NCBI RefSeq assembly: GCF_002796975.1
Contig: NZ_PEKV01000002.1
Location: forward strand, 78,854 to 142,853
Direction: 5' to 3'
DNA from: Ferrovibrio sp.
Lineage (GTDB): Bacteria; Pseudomonadota; Alphaproteobacteria; Ferrovibrionales; Ferrovibrionaceae
Length of the DNA stretch: 64,000 nt
Made by a program: the position numbers and the translations under genes. The notes under the pieces were generated by a model that saw only the letters and a program-made list of their open reading frames with translations, made no database searches and had not been told where the DNA came from. Of this stretch, positions 18,143 to 26,895 are shown piece by piece; position 1 is the first letter of the stretch; each line of letters starts with the position of its first letter.

Positions 18143-18643
18143 TCACTCGTCCCAGGATGACAGCCGCGTGATCGTGTAACGCGTCGGCCGTGACCAGCCG
18201 CTGGCCAGTGGCGGATTGTAGCTGGCCGGCGGCAAGATGATCTCCAGCTTCAGCCGGTAGAGATTCAGGCCTTTTGCCAAGAGGTAATCGCGCACGGTTT
18301 CCGCCCGGCGGCGGGCCAGCCGTTCGGCAACCTGCCCTTCCCCTTCCTCGACATCGGCGAAGCCGTAGATCGTCACAGGTGCCTTCGGTTGCGCGCGGAT
18401 ACCGGCAACCTGCCGATCCAGAATGCGGGTTGCGGCTAGCGTCAGCAGACTTTCGCCGGGTTCGAACTGGATGCGTTCGGCCTCGCGGGCCATGGCTGGA
18501 TACTGCTTGCGCAGGATCGGGCGCTGATAGGGACTGTCGCCGCGGACGCTGTCGGCTGCCAGGCAGTCGGCAACGAAGACCAGGCCAGTTGCGGTTGCAA
18601 TCAGCAGCGCGAAACCGAATGCCCAAAGCCGGATACTGATCAT
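18143..18643 (-). CDS. OmpA-like C-terminal domain protein
   Basis: A 166-residue protein with an N-terminal hydrophobic signal or anchor (residues 5-27, cleavage possible after CLAA). The OmpA-like peptidoglycan-binding domain covers about residues 60-150. It shows the helix ERLARRRAETVRDYLLAKGL, with the Arg of the diaminopimelate-binding loop, and an opening strand with the FADVEEGE turn where the conserved Asp sits. It probably faces the periplasm. Expressed alone on the minus strand. Confidence 0.75.
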   Translation of the reverse strand: MISIRLWAFGFALLIATATGLVFVADCLAADSVRGDSPYQRPILRKQYPAMAREAERIQFEPGESLLTLAATRILDRQVAGIRAQPKAPVTIYGFADVEEGEGQVAERLARRRAETVRDYLLAKGLNLYRLKLEIILPPASYNPPLASGWSRPTRYTITRLSSWDE

Positions 18644-18717
18644 TGCCCGCCCCCGCTTTTCTTGATCGGAAGCTGGCCGCAGGATTGCGGCGGAATTCGG
18701 GCGGTATGGACCGGACG

Positions 18718-19104
18718 TCAGGCCGGCAGAGTTTCCGCCACGAAAGTCTTGTTGATCACCACCCAGCGGCCATCCAGCCTGATCAGGCTCAGATAGTCCG
18801 TGAAGAAACGCGGTGCGATGGCGCAGTTCAGTTTCACCAGCGCCGTATTCGGCCCTGTGATGTCCACCGAGAGAATCCGCTCATGCTCGCGGGTCATACC
18901 GCTGGCCTTGGGCGAGGCCCTGCCTTCGATCATCCTGCACCATTCCTCGCGCGGCATGTTCACCAGCTTGCCGTCGGCAGCTACGGCAAACAGGCTGGAT
19001 GCCGAATGGAAGGACTCGCGGATCTTAGTGGTGTCGCCCTCGAACAGGCCATCGAGATAGGTCTTCACGGTGGCGAGAATGTCGTTCATCTGCAGGTCGT
19101 TCAT
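18718..19104 (-). CDS. NTF2-like / lumazine-binding-like small protein
   Basis: A 128-residue cone-fold protein. The order of helices and strands (ILATVKTYLDGLFEGDTTKI, later FHSASSLFAVAADG, then PREEWCRMIEGR and a final WVVINKTF) fits the SnoaL-like Lumazine_bd_2 family. Members often act on small hydrophobic compounds or as binding proteins, and no catalytic residue can be assigned. The start at 19104 is chosen over an internal ATG 15 bases on because AGGAG is 6 bases upstream. Confidence 0.78.
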   Translation of the reverse strand: MNDLQMNDILATVKTYLDGLFEGDTTKIRESFHSASSLFAVAADGKLVNMPREEWCRMIEGRASPKASGMTREHERILSVDITGPNTALVKLNCAIAPRFFTDYLSLIRLDGRWVVINKTFVAETLPA

Positions 19105-19175
19105 GGCCGGCTCCTTTTGACGGCAGCAGAGCAGCCGGGCGGCAGCCGGTCAATCGGAGAAATGTCCCCCGACGA

Positions 19176-19604
19176 TCAGGGCTTGCGATGGTATTTCAGC
19201 GGCAGCAGGTCAGAGGGATTGTAGGCGCGCAGGCTGCCGCCGGTTTCATCGGTCAGCAGTACACGCGCATCGGGCGCGAAGTCGCGCAGCATCTCGCGGC
19301 AGATGCCGCAGGGCGCCACCACCTGAATATTCTGGTTCTGCTCGGTCGGACGCGGATGACGTACCGAGACAATATCGGTGATCGGATCATTCGGCCCGAT
19401 CTGCGCCATCGCCTGACCGACCGCGACCGCTTCAGCACAAACAGACGCGCGCCCCACATAAGTATCGAGATGCAGTCCAGTGACAATCTGGCCTGATCTG
19501 GTGCGAAGCGCCGCCGCGATGTGATGGCGTCCGACAAGGTAGCGCTGCCGGATCAGCGCCGTGGCGGCATCCAGGAGTTCCTGATCGGCCGCGGGCAATG
19601 TCAT
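19176..19604 (-). CDS. Cytidine deaminase-family protein
   Basis: A 142-residue zinc-dependent deaminase of the tetrameric cytidine deaminase type. The zinc site is C-A-E at about residues 56-58 (ASVCAEAVAVG) and P-C-x-x-C at about 97-101 (VAPCGICREML); Glu in CAE is the proton shuttle. The size is normal. Blasticidin-S deaminase has the same motifs, so the substrate could be a nucleoside other than cytidine. It begins 3 bases from the valS stop and is probably co-transcribed with it. Confidence 0.85.
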   Translation of the reverse strand: MTLPAADQELLDAATALIRQRYLVGRHHIAAALRTRSGQIVTGLHLDTYVGRASVCAEAVAVGQAMAQIGPNDPITDIVSVRHPRPTEQNQNIQVVAPCGICREMLRDFAPDARVLLTDETGGSLRAYNPSDLLPLKYHRKP

Positions 19605-19606
19605 GC

Positions 19607-22246
19607 TCAGCCCAGCTGCTGCAGCGCGTCGGCCAATTTCTCGGCCAGCGAGGTCTGCGTCGCGCGGCGCTCATGCTGCTCGTCCACCACGGCCTGCGGC
19701 GCACGCGACATGAAGGTCTGGTCGCCCAGCTTGGCATCGATTTTAGAAATCTCGGCCAATGCCTTCTCGCGTTCCTTGCCCAGACGCTGCTTTTCCTTGG
19801 CGATGTCGATCACATCGGCCAGCGGCAGCACGAAGGTGGCTTCATCCACCACGATGCGCGCCGAGCCCTGCGGCGCCGGCTGGTTCTCGGTCAGCGTCTC
19901 GATGCGGGCCAGACGCTTGATCGGATCGGCATGGCGGGCCAGACGCGCCGCGGTTTCGGCATTGCCGCCATTGGCGATCATCGCGATCTTGGCACCGGCC
20001 GGCACATTCAGCGCTGCACGCGCGGCACGCACGCCATCAATCAGGCGGATCAGCCAGTCGATGTCGGCACTCGCCGCCTTGTCCTCGGCGCGCTCGCCGT
20101 CCTTGGGCCAGTCGCGCAGCATGAGGAAACCGTCAGGCGCGCCATACAGCTTGTCCCACAGCTCTTCCGTCACATACGGCATGAAGGGATGCAGCAGGTG
20201 AATCAGCTGGCGCAGCACATAGGCGCAGGTCGCCTGCGTCTCGCTCTTGAGCGCGGCATCCTCGCCCATCAGCGCCGGCTTGATCAGCTCCAGGTACCAG
20301 TCGCAGAAGGTGCCCCAGGTGAAGTGGTAGAGCGCGCCGGCTGCCTCATTGAACTTGTAGGCTGCCAGAGCCGCTTCAACTTCACGGGCCGCCTTGCCCA
20401 CTTCCCCGATCGCCCATTTGTTGACGGTGTTCTGTGCGGCTTCCGGCTTGAAGTCGGCCGGCAGTACGCAACCGTTCATCTCGGCAAAACGCGCGGCATT
20501 CCACAGCTTGGTGGCGAAGTTGCGATACCCTTCCACGCGCTGCTCCGACATCTTCACGTCGCGGCCCTGCGCCGCAAAGATGGTCAGCGCAAACCGCAAC
20601 GCATCGGCGCCGTATTTGCCGATCACGTCCAGGGGGTCCATCACATTGCCCTTGGTCTTGGACATCTTCTGGCCCTTCTCGTCGCGGACCAGGGCATGGA
20701 TGTAGACCGTGTGGAACGGCGCCTTCTTGGTGAAGTGCAGCCCCATCATGATCATGCGGGCGACCCAGAAGAAGATGATGTCGAAGCCGGTGACCAGCAC
20801 GTCGGTCGGATAATGCGACTTCAACACGTCGGTCTGTTCCGGCCAGCCAAGCGTCGAGAACGGCCACAGCGCCGAAGAGAACCAGGTATCCAGCACGTCT
20901 TCGTCGCGCTTCAGCTCGGCCGGCTTGCCGTAATGCTTGGTCGCTTCGGCCTGTGCCTCGGCTTCGTTGTAGGCCACGAAGACCTTGCCGTCCGGCCCGT
21001 ACCAGGCCGGGATCTGGTGGCCCCACCAGAGCTGGCGCGAGATGCACCAGGGCTGGATATTGCGCATCCATTCAAAATAGGTCTTTTCCCAGTTCTTCGG
21101 CACGAACTGGATATCGCCCTTCTCGACCGCCTCGATGGCGGGCTTGGCCAGCACCTCGGCATTCACATACCACTGCTCGGTCAGCCAGGGCTCGATCACC
21201 ACCTGCGAGCGGTCACCATGCGGCACCATATGGGTGTTGGGCTCGATCTTCTCGACCAGACCCTGCTCTTCCAGGTCAGCCACGATCTGCTTGCGGGCGG
21301 CGAAACGCTCCATGCCGCGATACTTCTCGGGCACGTTCTCGTTCAGCTTCGCATGCTTGTCGAAGATGTTGATCATCTCGAGCTTGTGGCGCTTGCCGAC
21401 TTCGAAGTCGTTGAAGTCATGCGCCGGCGTCATCTTCACCGCGCCCGAACCCTTCTCGGGATCGGAATACTCGTCGGCGACGATGGGAATGCGGCGGCCG
21501 ACGAGCGGCAGGACCGCGTGCTTGCCGATCAGATGCTTGTAACGCTCATCCTCGGGATGCACGGCAATACCGGTATCGCCCAGCATCGTCTCGGGCCGTG
21601 TTGTCGCCACCGTGATAAAGGTATCCGCCATGCTTTCAACGGGATAGCGGAAGTACCAGAGGTGAGATTTCACTTCATGCTGCTCGACCTCGAGGTCCGA
21701 GATCGCAGTCAGCAGCTTGGGGTCCCAGTTGACCAGGCGCTGGTCCTTGTAGATCAGACCCTGACGATAGAGTTCCACGAAAACCTTCAGCACGGCCTCG
21801 GACAGGCCCTCGTCCATGGTGAAGCGCTCGCGGCTCCAGTCGATGCTCTCACCCAGCCGGCGCTGCTGGCCGGTGATCATGCCGCCGGATTCCGCCTTCC
21901 AGTCCCAGATGCGCTCAACGAACTTGTCGCGGCCCATCTGGTGGCGGTTCATCTGCTTCTCGGCCAGCTGGCGCTCCACCACCATCTGGGTGGCGATACC
22001 GGCATGATCGGTGCCCGCCTGCCACAGCGCGTCGAAGCCGCGCATGCGGTGATAGCGGATCAGGATGTCCTGCAGCGTGTGGTTCAGCGCATGGCCCATA
22101 TGCAGGCTGCCGGTCACGTTCGGCGGCGGCAGGGCGATGGTGTAGGGCTTGCCCGACTTGACGCCGACCTTGAACGCACCGCTCTCTTCCCAGGCCTTGT
22201 ACAGGCGGGCTTCGACGTCCTGGGGGGAAAAACTCTTGTCCAGCAT
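19607..22246 (-). CDS. valS: Valine--tRNA ligase
   Basis: An 879-residue class I synthetase. The ATP site motif is HMGH in PPNVTGSLHMGHALN and the second is KMSKTKGN in the KMSKS position. The editing (CP1) domain has the threonine-rich TVATTRPETMLGDT. The C-terminal 65 residues form the coiled-coil arm typical of ValRS (KEKQRLGKEREKALAEISKI). Full length and intact. It lies downstream of popZ and upstream of the deaminase gene. An 897-residue open frame on the opposite strand is an artefact of GC-rich codon use. Confidence 0.97.
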   Translation of the reverse strand: MLDKSFSPQDVEARLYKAWEESGAFKVGVKSGKPYTIALPPPNVTGSLHMGHALNHTLQDILIRYHRMRGFDALWQAGTDHAGIATQMVVERQLAEKQMNRHQMGRDKFVERIWDWKAESGGMITGQQRRLGESIDWSRERFTMDEGLSEAVLKVFVELYRQGLIYKDQRLVNWDPKLLTAISDLEVEQHEVKSHLWYFRYPVESMADTFITVATTRPETMLGDTGIAVHPEDERYKHLIGKHAVLPLVGRRIPIVADEYSDPEKGSGAVKMTPAHDFNDFEVGKRHKLEMINIFDKHAKLNENVPEKYRGMERFAARKQIVADLEEQGLVEKIEPNTHMVPHGDRSQVVIEPWLTEQWYVNAEVLAKPAIEAVEKGDIQFVPKNWEKTYFEWMRNIQPWCISRQLWWGHQIPAWYGPDGKVFVAYNEAEAQAEATKHYGKPAELKRDEDVLDTWFSSALWPFSTLGWPEQTDVLKSHYPTDVLVTGFDIIFFWVARMIMMGLHFTKKAPFHTVYIHALVRDEKGQKMSKTKGNVMDPLDVIGKYGADALRFALTIFAAQGRDVKMSEQRVEGYRNFATKLWNAARFAEMNGCVLPADFKPEAAQNTVNKWAIGEVGKAAREVEAALAAYKFNEAAGALYHFTWGTFCDWYLELIKPALMGEDAALKSETQATCAYVLRQLIHLLHPFMPYVTEELWDKLYGAPDGFLMLRDWPKDGERAEDKAASADIDWLIRLIDGVRAARAALNVPAGAKIAMIANGGNAETAARLARHADPIKRLARIETLTENQPAPQGSARIVVDEATFVLPLADVIDIAKEKQRLGKEREKALAEISKIDAKLGDQTFMSRAPQAVVDEQHERRATQTSLAEKLADALQQLG

Positions 22247-22366
22247 GGTGGCAACTCAGTCTTCAGGGCTTACGGGAAAGGGCGGAAATAAAAGACGATC
22301 CGGCAGCAGCAGTCCAGCCCCCGGCCGGGCGGTCGGAGCGCAGAGACACGGCCAAAACCGCAGTTT

Positions 22367-23026
22367 TTAGAGGTGGTCCTGCTCTTCTTCCGCCTGAATG
22401 GTCAGGCGGGCGACTTCGCGCTCGACGATACGCTGGACGATGGTGGCCAGATGGGCATCCAGCCATTCCTTCAGCATTGGGCGCAGCAGTTCCTTCACCA
22501 GCTCCTCGAGGGTGCGCTGGCTGTTGCCCAGCCCCATGGCGCGGCTGCCGGCAATGGCACCGGACAGCTGGCCCAGATGGGCGGCCGCACGGGCCGCGGT
22601 GGGCGGCGATACCAAGCCTTCCACCTCGTCGCGCACCACATCGGTCAGTTCGAGGATGTCCTCGCTCTGGCGCGGCGGCGGTGGCGGGGCAGCTGCGCGA
22701 CGGGGGCGCGGCGACGGAGGTGGTGGCGGTGCGGGCTCGTATTCGGGTTCCGGATCCAATTCCGGCTCGGCCATCATCGGCTCGGGCTCGGGTTCCGGCA
22801 TGAAAGGTTCGGGCTCTGGTTCCGGTTCCGGCTCGGGTTCCGGCATCGCCATCATAGGCTCGGGTTCAGGCTCCGGCGCCGGCTCTGGGGCTGGCGGCGG
22901 CGGTGCAGATTCGGCAGCGGGAGCCGCGCCACCCTGATCGGCGCCATCTTCGGAAATGATCCGGCGGATGGAGGCAAGAATTTCCTCCATTGTCGGTTCA
23001 TTTTGGCCAGCCTTGGGGTCGCTCAT
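22367..23026 (-). CDS. popZ: Polar organizing protein PopZ (DUF2497)
   Basis: A 219-residue protein. The N-terminal helix [18 protein letters not shown] (about residues 10-27) is the partner-binding region of PopZ. It is followed by about 100 residues of acidic, Pro-Glu-rich low complexity. The C-terminal helices (about 125-219) are the oligomerising DUF2497 module. PopZ forms a cell-pole condensate that anchors the ParB-parS centromere in alphaproteobacteria. The start at 23026 is chosen because the extra 33 codons upstream lack similarity to the family and the conserved helix then sits near the N-terminus. Neighbours valS and a tolC-type gene match the known order around popZ in Caulobacter. 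Confidence 0.88.
   Translation of the reverse strand: MSDPKAGQNEPTMEEILASIRRIISEDGADQGGAAPAAESAPPPPAPEPAPEPEPEPMMAMPEPEPEPEPEPEPFMPEPEPEPMMAEPELDPEPEYEPAPPPPPSPRPRRAAAPPPPPRQSEDILELTDVVRDEVEGLVSPPTAARAAAHLGQLSGAIAGSRAMGLGNSQRTLEELVKELLRPMLKEWLDAHLATIVQRIVEREVARLTIQAEEEQDHL
22735..22900. repeat. Low-complexity GGTTCCGGCTCG-type coding repeat
   Basis: Within popZ, short units encoding Pro-Glu pairs (plus-strand GGYTCNGG blocks) recur many times, interrupted by Met-containing pieces. Such a stretch can gain or lose copies by slippage and change the length of the acidic linker. This linker is known to be variable between species. Confidence 0.7.
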
Positions 23027-23163
23027 CCGCCCGATACACTCATCTGTTACGCAAAACCGTCTGGATGACGGCATGGCATGCAGGCCATCGCCAATCCAGC
23101 CAAGACAGAAACTAGGCCGAATCAATCAGGTCAATGGTATGCGGGGGAAAGATAACCGAACTG

Positions 23164-23177
23164 TTAACCTGGGTTAA
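23164..23177. promoter_or_regulatory. TTAACC-TG-GGTTAA palindrome upstream of popZ
   Basis: A perfect 14-base palindrome 138 bases upstream of the popZ start. The two TTAA halves resemble the CtrA box (TTAA-N7-TTAA), but the spacing is N6, so it is not a consensus site. Immediately to the right, AGGGGA-TTT-TCCCCT forms a small hairpin. Confidence 0.35.
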
Positions 23178-23265
23178 GGGGATTTTCCCCTAATTGCCGG
23201 TCCGGTTGCGTTTTTCGCCCGATTCGCGGCGCTTTCCACCGCGAACCGGGCTGAAACATTCGGGA

Positions 23266-24651
23266 TTACTCGGCGTTCAGGCCGCCGTCAGTGCCGAACC
23301 ACTTGTTGCGCACGCGCTCATAATTGTCGGTCGGATCGTAGTATTCGACCGGCAGGCTGAGCGAGCGGGCATTGAGCCGGCCGACCGCCGAGAGCAGCGT
23401 GAAGCCGGCAACGTATTCGTCACGGCGGGCACGCACCTCGGCCACGCGGGCATCGAGGTATTCCTGCTCCTGGTCCAGCACATCCAGCGTGGTGCGCGAA
23501 CCGACTTCGGCTTCCTGCTGCACGCCTTCCAGCGCGATGCGGGAAGCTTCGACCTGGCTGACGCGCGCGGTGATGTTGGACCGTGCCGTGCCAAGGTTCT
23601 CCCAGGCCTGCACCACCGACTGGCGCACGCTGCGGCGCTGCTCTTCCACCTGAATGCGGCGCTGGTTGTGCGTCTGCTTGCGCTGGCGCGTCTGGCTGTA
23701 TACTGCACCGCCCTCATACAGCGGCACGGTGACAGTCAGCGCCAGCTTCTGCGTATCGACCTGCAGGTTGTTACGCGTCGTTTCGTCCGCCTTGGTCAGT
23801 GTGCCATTCAGCGACACGGTCGGCAGCAGCGCACCGGAAGCGGCGCGGACGTCGTTCTTGGCGGCTACTTCACGAAAGCGCGCGCCCTGCAGATCAGGGT
23901 TCTCATCATATGAAATTCCGACCGCCTCTTCCTCACTCTTCGGCAATTCCGGCAACGGCGGCGGTGGCGACAGTGTGCGCGGCATTTCGCCGATCACGCG
24001 TGCCAGCACGGCACGCGACGACACCAGCACACCTTCCGCCGAGATACGTTCGGCGGTCGCGCGCGACAGGCGCGATTCCGACTGCGCCACGTCGGTGCGG
24101 GTAATTTCACCGACACGGAAGCGCTCGCGCACAGCCTCAAGCTGGCGACGCAGCACTTCCTCGTTGTTACGGGTCAGGTCCAGCACGGCCTGGTTCTGCG
24201 TCACGTCCATATAGGCCGTGACGGCATCGAGCAGCACGCGACGCTCGGTGCTGGCGAGATCCTGCCGGCCGGCAAGGATCAGGGCTTCGGCGGAGTCGGT
24301 CGCGGCTTCGGTGCGGCCGCCGCGATACAGCGGCTGCGAAACCGTCAGCTGCAGCGTGGCCGGATCCATGTTGCCGCTCTGACTCGTCGCGCTTTCCGGC
24401 GAGTAGTCGATGCTCTGACGACCACGCTCACCAGTGACGCTTACGGTCGGCCGCCAGTTCGACAGTGCCTGCGGCACGCCTTCATCGGTGGCGCGCAGCG
24501 CTGCGCGGGCCGCCAGCAGCGTCGGATTGTTGTTGTAGGCCGCGCTGAACACGTCGGTCAGCGACTGGGCCCTGGCAGACTGCACCGCCACGATGCAGCT
24601 CACGGCAACTGCCGTGGCCAAGATGGTTTTCGTGAAGCTCATGACGCGCAT
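23266..24651 (-). CDS. TolC family outer-membrane efflux protein
   Basis: A 461-residue outer-membrane channel protein. A signal peptide (TKTILATAVAVSCIVAVQSA, then RAQ) precedes two outer-membrane-efflux repeats, each a long coiled-coil pair. The first starts LTDVFSAAYNNNPTLLAARA; the second shows ENPDLQGARFREVAAKNDVR. It forms trimers bridging to type I secretion or RND pumps; no pump or membrane-fusion gene is adjacent. The start is ambiguous: ATG at 24651 (GAAGGA 3 bases away) or at 24642; a frame extends to 24732 without a ribosome site. Co-oriented with the rhodanese gene. Confidence 0.92.
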   Translation of the reverse strand: MRVMSFTKTILATAVAVSCIVAVQSARAQSLTDVFSAAYNNNPTLLAARAALRATDEGVPQALSNWRPTVSVTGERGRQSIDYSPESATSQSGNMDPATLQLTVSQPLYRGGRTEAATDSAEALILAGRQDLASTERRVLLDAVTAYMDVTQNQAVLDLTRNNEEVLRRQLEAVRERFRVGEITRTDVAQSESRLSRATAERISAEGVLVSSRAVLARVIGEMPRTLSPPPPLPELPKSEEEAVGISYDENPDLQGARFREVAAKNDVRAASGALLPTVSLNGTLTKADETTRNNLQVDTQKLALTVTVPLYEGGAVYSQTRQRKQTHNQRRIQVEEQRRSVRQSVVQAWENLGTARSNITARVSQVEASRIALEGVQQEAEVGSRTTLDVLDQEQEYLDARVAEVRARRDEYVAGFTLLSAVGRLNARSLSLPVEYYDPTDNYERVRNKWFGTDGGLNAE

Positions 24652-24732
24652 CCGTCCTTCATTTCGTTTCATCGTTGTCGCCGTGGCGCGTCCCAATCGT
24701 AGTCCCCGAACTCTTATATTTTTATTATGCAC

Positions 24733-25062
24733 TCAGTATGTCGTCATGCCCGGTTCGACCTGTTCGGCCCAGGCATGAATTCCGCCGGCGAGATTGGTCG
24801 CCTGCGTAAAACCGTTCTGCCGCAGCCAGCCAGTAACCTGGCGACTGCGACCGCCATGATGGCACATCACCACCAATGGCTTGTCGCGTGGCAATTCGGT
24901 AACCCGCTGCGGTACCTGCTGCATCGGGATATTTACCGTACCCGGCAGCGATACGGTATTCACTTCCCAGTCCTCGCGCACGTCCAGAACCGCAACGTCC
25001 TTGCCGCTCCTGCGCCAGGCGTCGAGTTCGGCGACGCCGATTTCCAGGGGTGCGTCGGTCAT
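24733..25062 (-). CDS. Rhodanese-like sulfurtransferase
   Basis: A 109-residue single-domain rhodanese. The active-site loop has Cys in VVMCHHGGRSRQVTGWL, and the C-terminal signature is LAGGIHAWAEQVEPGM. It transfers sulfane sulfur or acts as a persulfide carrier in the cytosol; the acceptor is unknown. It is 5 bases downstream of the pcm stop and likely co-transcribed with it. Confidence 0.93.
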   Translation of the reverse strand: MTDAPLEIGVAELDAWRRSGKDVAVLDVREDWEVNTVSLPGTVNIPMQQVPQRVTELPRDKPLVVMCHHGGRSRQVTGWLRQNGFTQATNLAGGIHAWAEQVEPGMTTY

Positions 25063-25067
25063 ACAGA

Positions 25068-25739
25068 TCAGAACACGAAACCGGCCGGCCGCTCGAAACC
25101 GGGCAACATCGGCGTGCCAGCGTCGAACAGCACACGCTGCGGGAACAGATCGCCAGTCCGCTTGACCAGCACGGTCTGGCCGATCGGGGCGCCGGGCGCA
25201 CGCAGCACGCCGATCAGGCGGCCGCCATCGGCCAGCTGCTGCTGCAGTGCGGGCGAAAATTCCGGCACCGCGCCGGCGATCAGGATCACATTGAACGGGC
25301 CCTGCTTGGCCAGGCCGTCTTTCAGCGCGCCATCGACCAGCGCAACATTGTCGATGCCCAGGCTCTGCAGGGTCTGGCCGGCCTGCTGGCTCAGCGCGGC
25401 ATCGGCCTCAAGGCCGATCACGGTGCTGGTCAGGCGGGCGAGTACGGCGACTTCGTAGCCGGTAGACGCACCGATCACCAAGGCAACCTCGGATGGCTGG
25501 ATTTCAGCTTCCTGAAGCAGGCGGGCCAGCACCATCGGTTCCATCAGGAAGCGGCCGGGCGCAATCGCCACGTCCTCGTCCATATAGGCTACGCCGCGAT
25601 AGGCCTTGGGCACGAACTGCTCGCGCGGCAGGGCGGCCATGGCGTCGATCACCTGCTCGTCGATCACCTTGTTGGGACGGAGCTGCGTCAGCACCATCTG
25701 GCGGCGCGCTTCGGCGAATTGGCGTTCTGCTGTGGCCAT
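25068..25739 (-). CDS. pcm: Protein-L-isoaspartate O-methyltransferase
   Basis: A 223-residue SAM-dependent methyltransferase of the PCMT family that repairs isoaspartyl residues. Helical N-terminus (ARRQMVLTQLRPNKVIDEQV), then PREQFVPKAYRGVAYMDED, a region that lines the active site, then the SAM-binding loop VALVIGASTGYEVAVLARL. The ATG at 25739 is preferred over the frame start at 25811 because the family begins at this point. In place of the usual motif I sequence (GTGSGY) it has GASTGY, a common alphaproteobacterial variant. Confidence 0.88.
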   Translation of the reverse strand: MATAERQFAEARRQMVLTQLRPNKVIDEQVIDAMAALPREQFVPKAYRGVAYMDEDVAIAPGRFLMEPMVLARLLQEAEIQPSEVALVIGASTGYEVAVLARLTSTVIGLEADAALSQQAGQTLQSLGIDNVALVDGALKDGLAKQGPFNVILIAGAVPEFSPALQQQLADGGRLIGVLRAPGAPIGQTVLVKRTGDLFPQRVLFDAGTPMLPGFERPAGFVF

Positions 25740-25888
25740 GGGCTGGGAATCCGGGCTGGAACAGGCGTTGGGACAGGCGCCGTTTATAATGCTGCAATGC
25801 CGCGAAAACAACGGTCGTATTGGGGGTTAGCTGGCCTGCAGGGGGACTGCTGCCATTCCCTGCCGCCAGCTCCGACCGACCAGTGACG

Positions 25889-25936
25889 CCGCCCGGGAAA
25901 GCCTTGACCCCACCGGGCGGCAACCCTTAGTAAGGG
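25889..25936. promoter_or_regulatory. Two inverted repeats upstream of tRNA-Cys
   Basis: CCGCCCGG (25889-25896) pairs with CCGGGCGG (25913-25920), and CCCTTA-G-TAAGGG (25924-25936) is a perfect 13-base palindrome. They sit between pcm (start 25739, minus) and tRNA-Cys (25950, plus). There is no T-run, so they are not simple terminators. Confidence 0.4.
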
Positions 25937-25949
25937 GCCGCGCTCGCGA

Positions 25950-26023
25950 GGTCCGGTGGCGGAGTGGTGACGCAGCGGACTGCAAATCCGCGTACGCCGG
26001 TTCAATTCCGGCCCGGACCTCCA
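25950..26023 (+). tRNA. tRNA-Cys (anticodon GCA)
   Basis: A 74-base cloverleaf. The acceptor stem GGTCCGG (25950-25956) pairs with CCGGACC (26013-26019). The anticodon loop CTGCAAA carries GCA, the T-loop is TTCAATT, and CCA (26021-26023) is encoded after the discriminator T. Confidence 0.96.
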
Positions 26024-26167
26024 AAATCCCCCCAATGCATCGAATTTCCCCGCCAGGGCAGCCATTCCAGCCGCCGGGAACCTTAATTAGCGGTAACACC
26101 CCCTTCTATACCCGTAGCTGCCCGGCTATCTTTTAATTTCAGGCAGTTATCGCGGCAGGAGGCGGCG

Positions 26168-26545
26168 ATGAGGATTCTGGGCTACGGCAAGACCGAAAAG
26201 GTCGATCACCTGGTCACCAAGGAAATGCTGGACCGGGAGTCGCACCGGAAACTGCAGAAATTCCTGGAGGAGGTCGAGATGGCCATCTTCAGCGCCAATC
26301 GTGAGGTGCTGAAGAAAGCCGTGCCCGAACTGACCCGGGAGTCCTTCATGGCTTTCGCCGTCCGGGTCGCCGAGGCCAGGGCCCGCTACCTGAAGATCGC
26401 ACTGGAGCTTTCCGCCAACGCCAATCCTTCGCCGGAAGACATTGCCCGGCTGAAGGCCGCGCGCGAAGCGAATGATGAATTACTGCACGCCTTCGAGGCC
26501 ACAAAACGCGTGATCGAGCGCGGTTACACGCTGCTGGCCAAATAA
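26168..26545 (+). CDS. Conserved-looking hypothetical helical protein
   Basis: A 125-residue, highly charged, almost entirely helical protein of no family I recognise. An excellent AGGAGG sits 5-8 bases before the ATG, and the codon use matches the neighbours, so it is likely a real gene. It has a Lys/Glu-rich amphipathic stretch (LDRESHRKLQKFLEEVEMAI) and a second helix pair at the C-terminus. No signal peptide or cysteine. It lies alone between tRNA-Cys and the convergent YCII gene. Confidence 0.7.
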   Translation: MRILGYGKTEKVDHLVTKEMLDRESHRKLQKFLEEVEMAIFSANREVLKKAVPELTRESFMAFAVRVAEARARYLKIALELSANANPSPEDIARLKAAREANDELLHAFEATKRVIERGYTLLAK

Positions 26546-26546
26546 A

Positions 26547-26882
26547 TCAGTCGGCCGCGTCTTCGGCGAATGGCGAGGTATGACTCGCCGGATTGAACAC
26601 CATCTGCCAGGGGCGCAGGTTGGCCGCGAGCAGGCCCGACTGCACCGCCGGATCGTCCTCCATCATGCGTCGGGCTGTTGCCTCGTCGCTGCTGTCGAGT
26701 ACCGCGATGCCGCCGCCTGCATCGTCACGGAACAGGCCTGCCATCAGCAGTTTCCCACCCTGCATCAGGCGTTCGAGATAAATCTGGTGATCGTGGAGCG
26801 CCTGTTTCGGCGCCGGCTGACCTGTCGGCCAGGCCGGGCCGCGCTGGTAATCGATCCAGTAGACCGCACGCGGCTTCGGCAT
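26547..26882 (-). CDS. YCII-related domain protein
   Basis: A 111-residue YciI-like protein (ferredoxin-like fold). It contains the conserved His in ALHDHQIYLERLMQGGKLLM and the Asp pattern toward DDPAVQSGLLAANLRPW. Family members are small cytosolic dehydratase- or hydrolase-like proteins of poorly known role. The start at 26882 is chosen because it has GGAGAGCAGGG upstream; an open frame continues to 27113 but shows no similarity. Only 1 base separates it from the plus-strand gene at 26168-26545. Confidence 0.85.
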   Translation of the reverse strand: MPKPRAVYWIDYQRGPAWPTGQPAPKQALHDHQIYLERLMQGGKLLMAGLFRDDAGGGIAVLDSSDEATARRMMEDDPAVQSGLLAANLRPWQMVFNPASHTSPFAEDAAD

Positions 26883-26895
26883 GCCCTGCTCTCCG

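Noticed and set aside
19598-22291. 897-codon frame opposite valS
   Set aside because: It covers exactly the valS gene in antisense; the valS motifs prove the minus strand is coding.
23225-23250. Terminator after the tolC-like gene
   Set aside because: TTCGCGG and CCGCGAA form a stem, but there is no T-run on the minus strand and the loop is long.
26085-26110. CtrA-like box before the 26168 gene
   Set aside because: TTAA is followed after seven bases by TAAC rather than TTAA, too weak to call.
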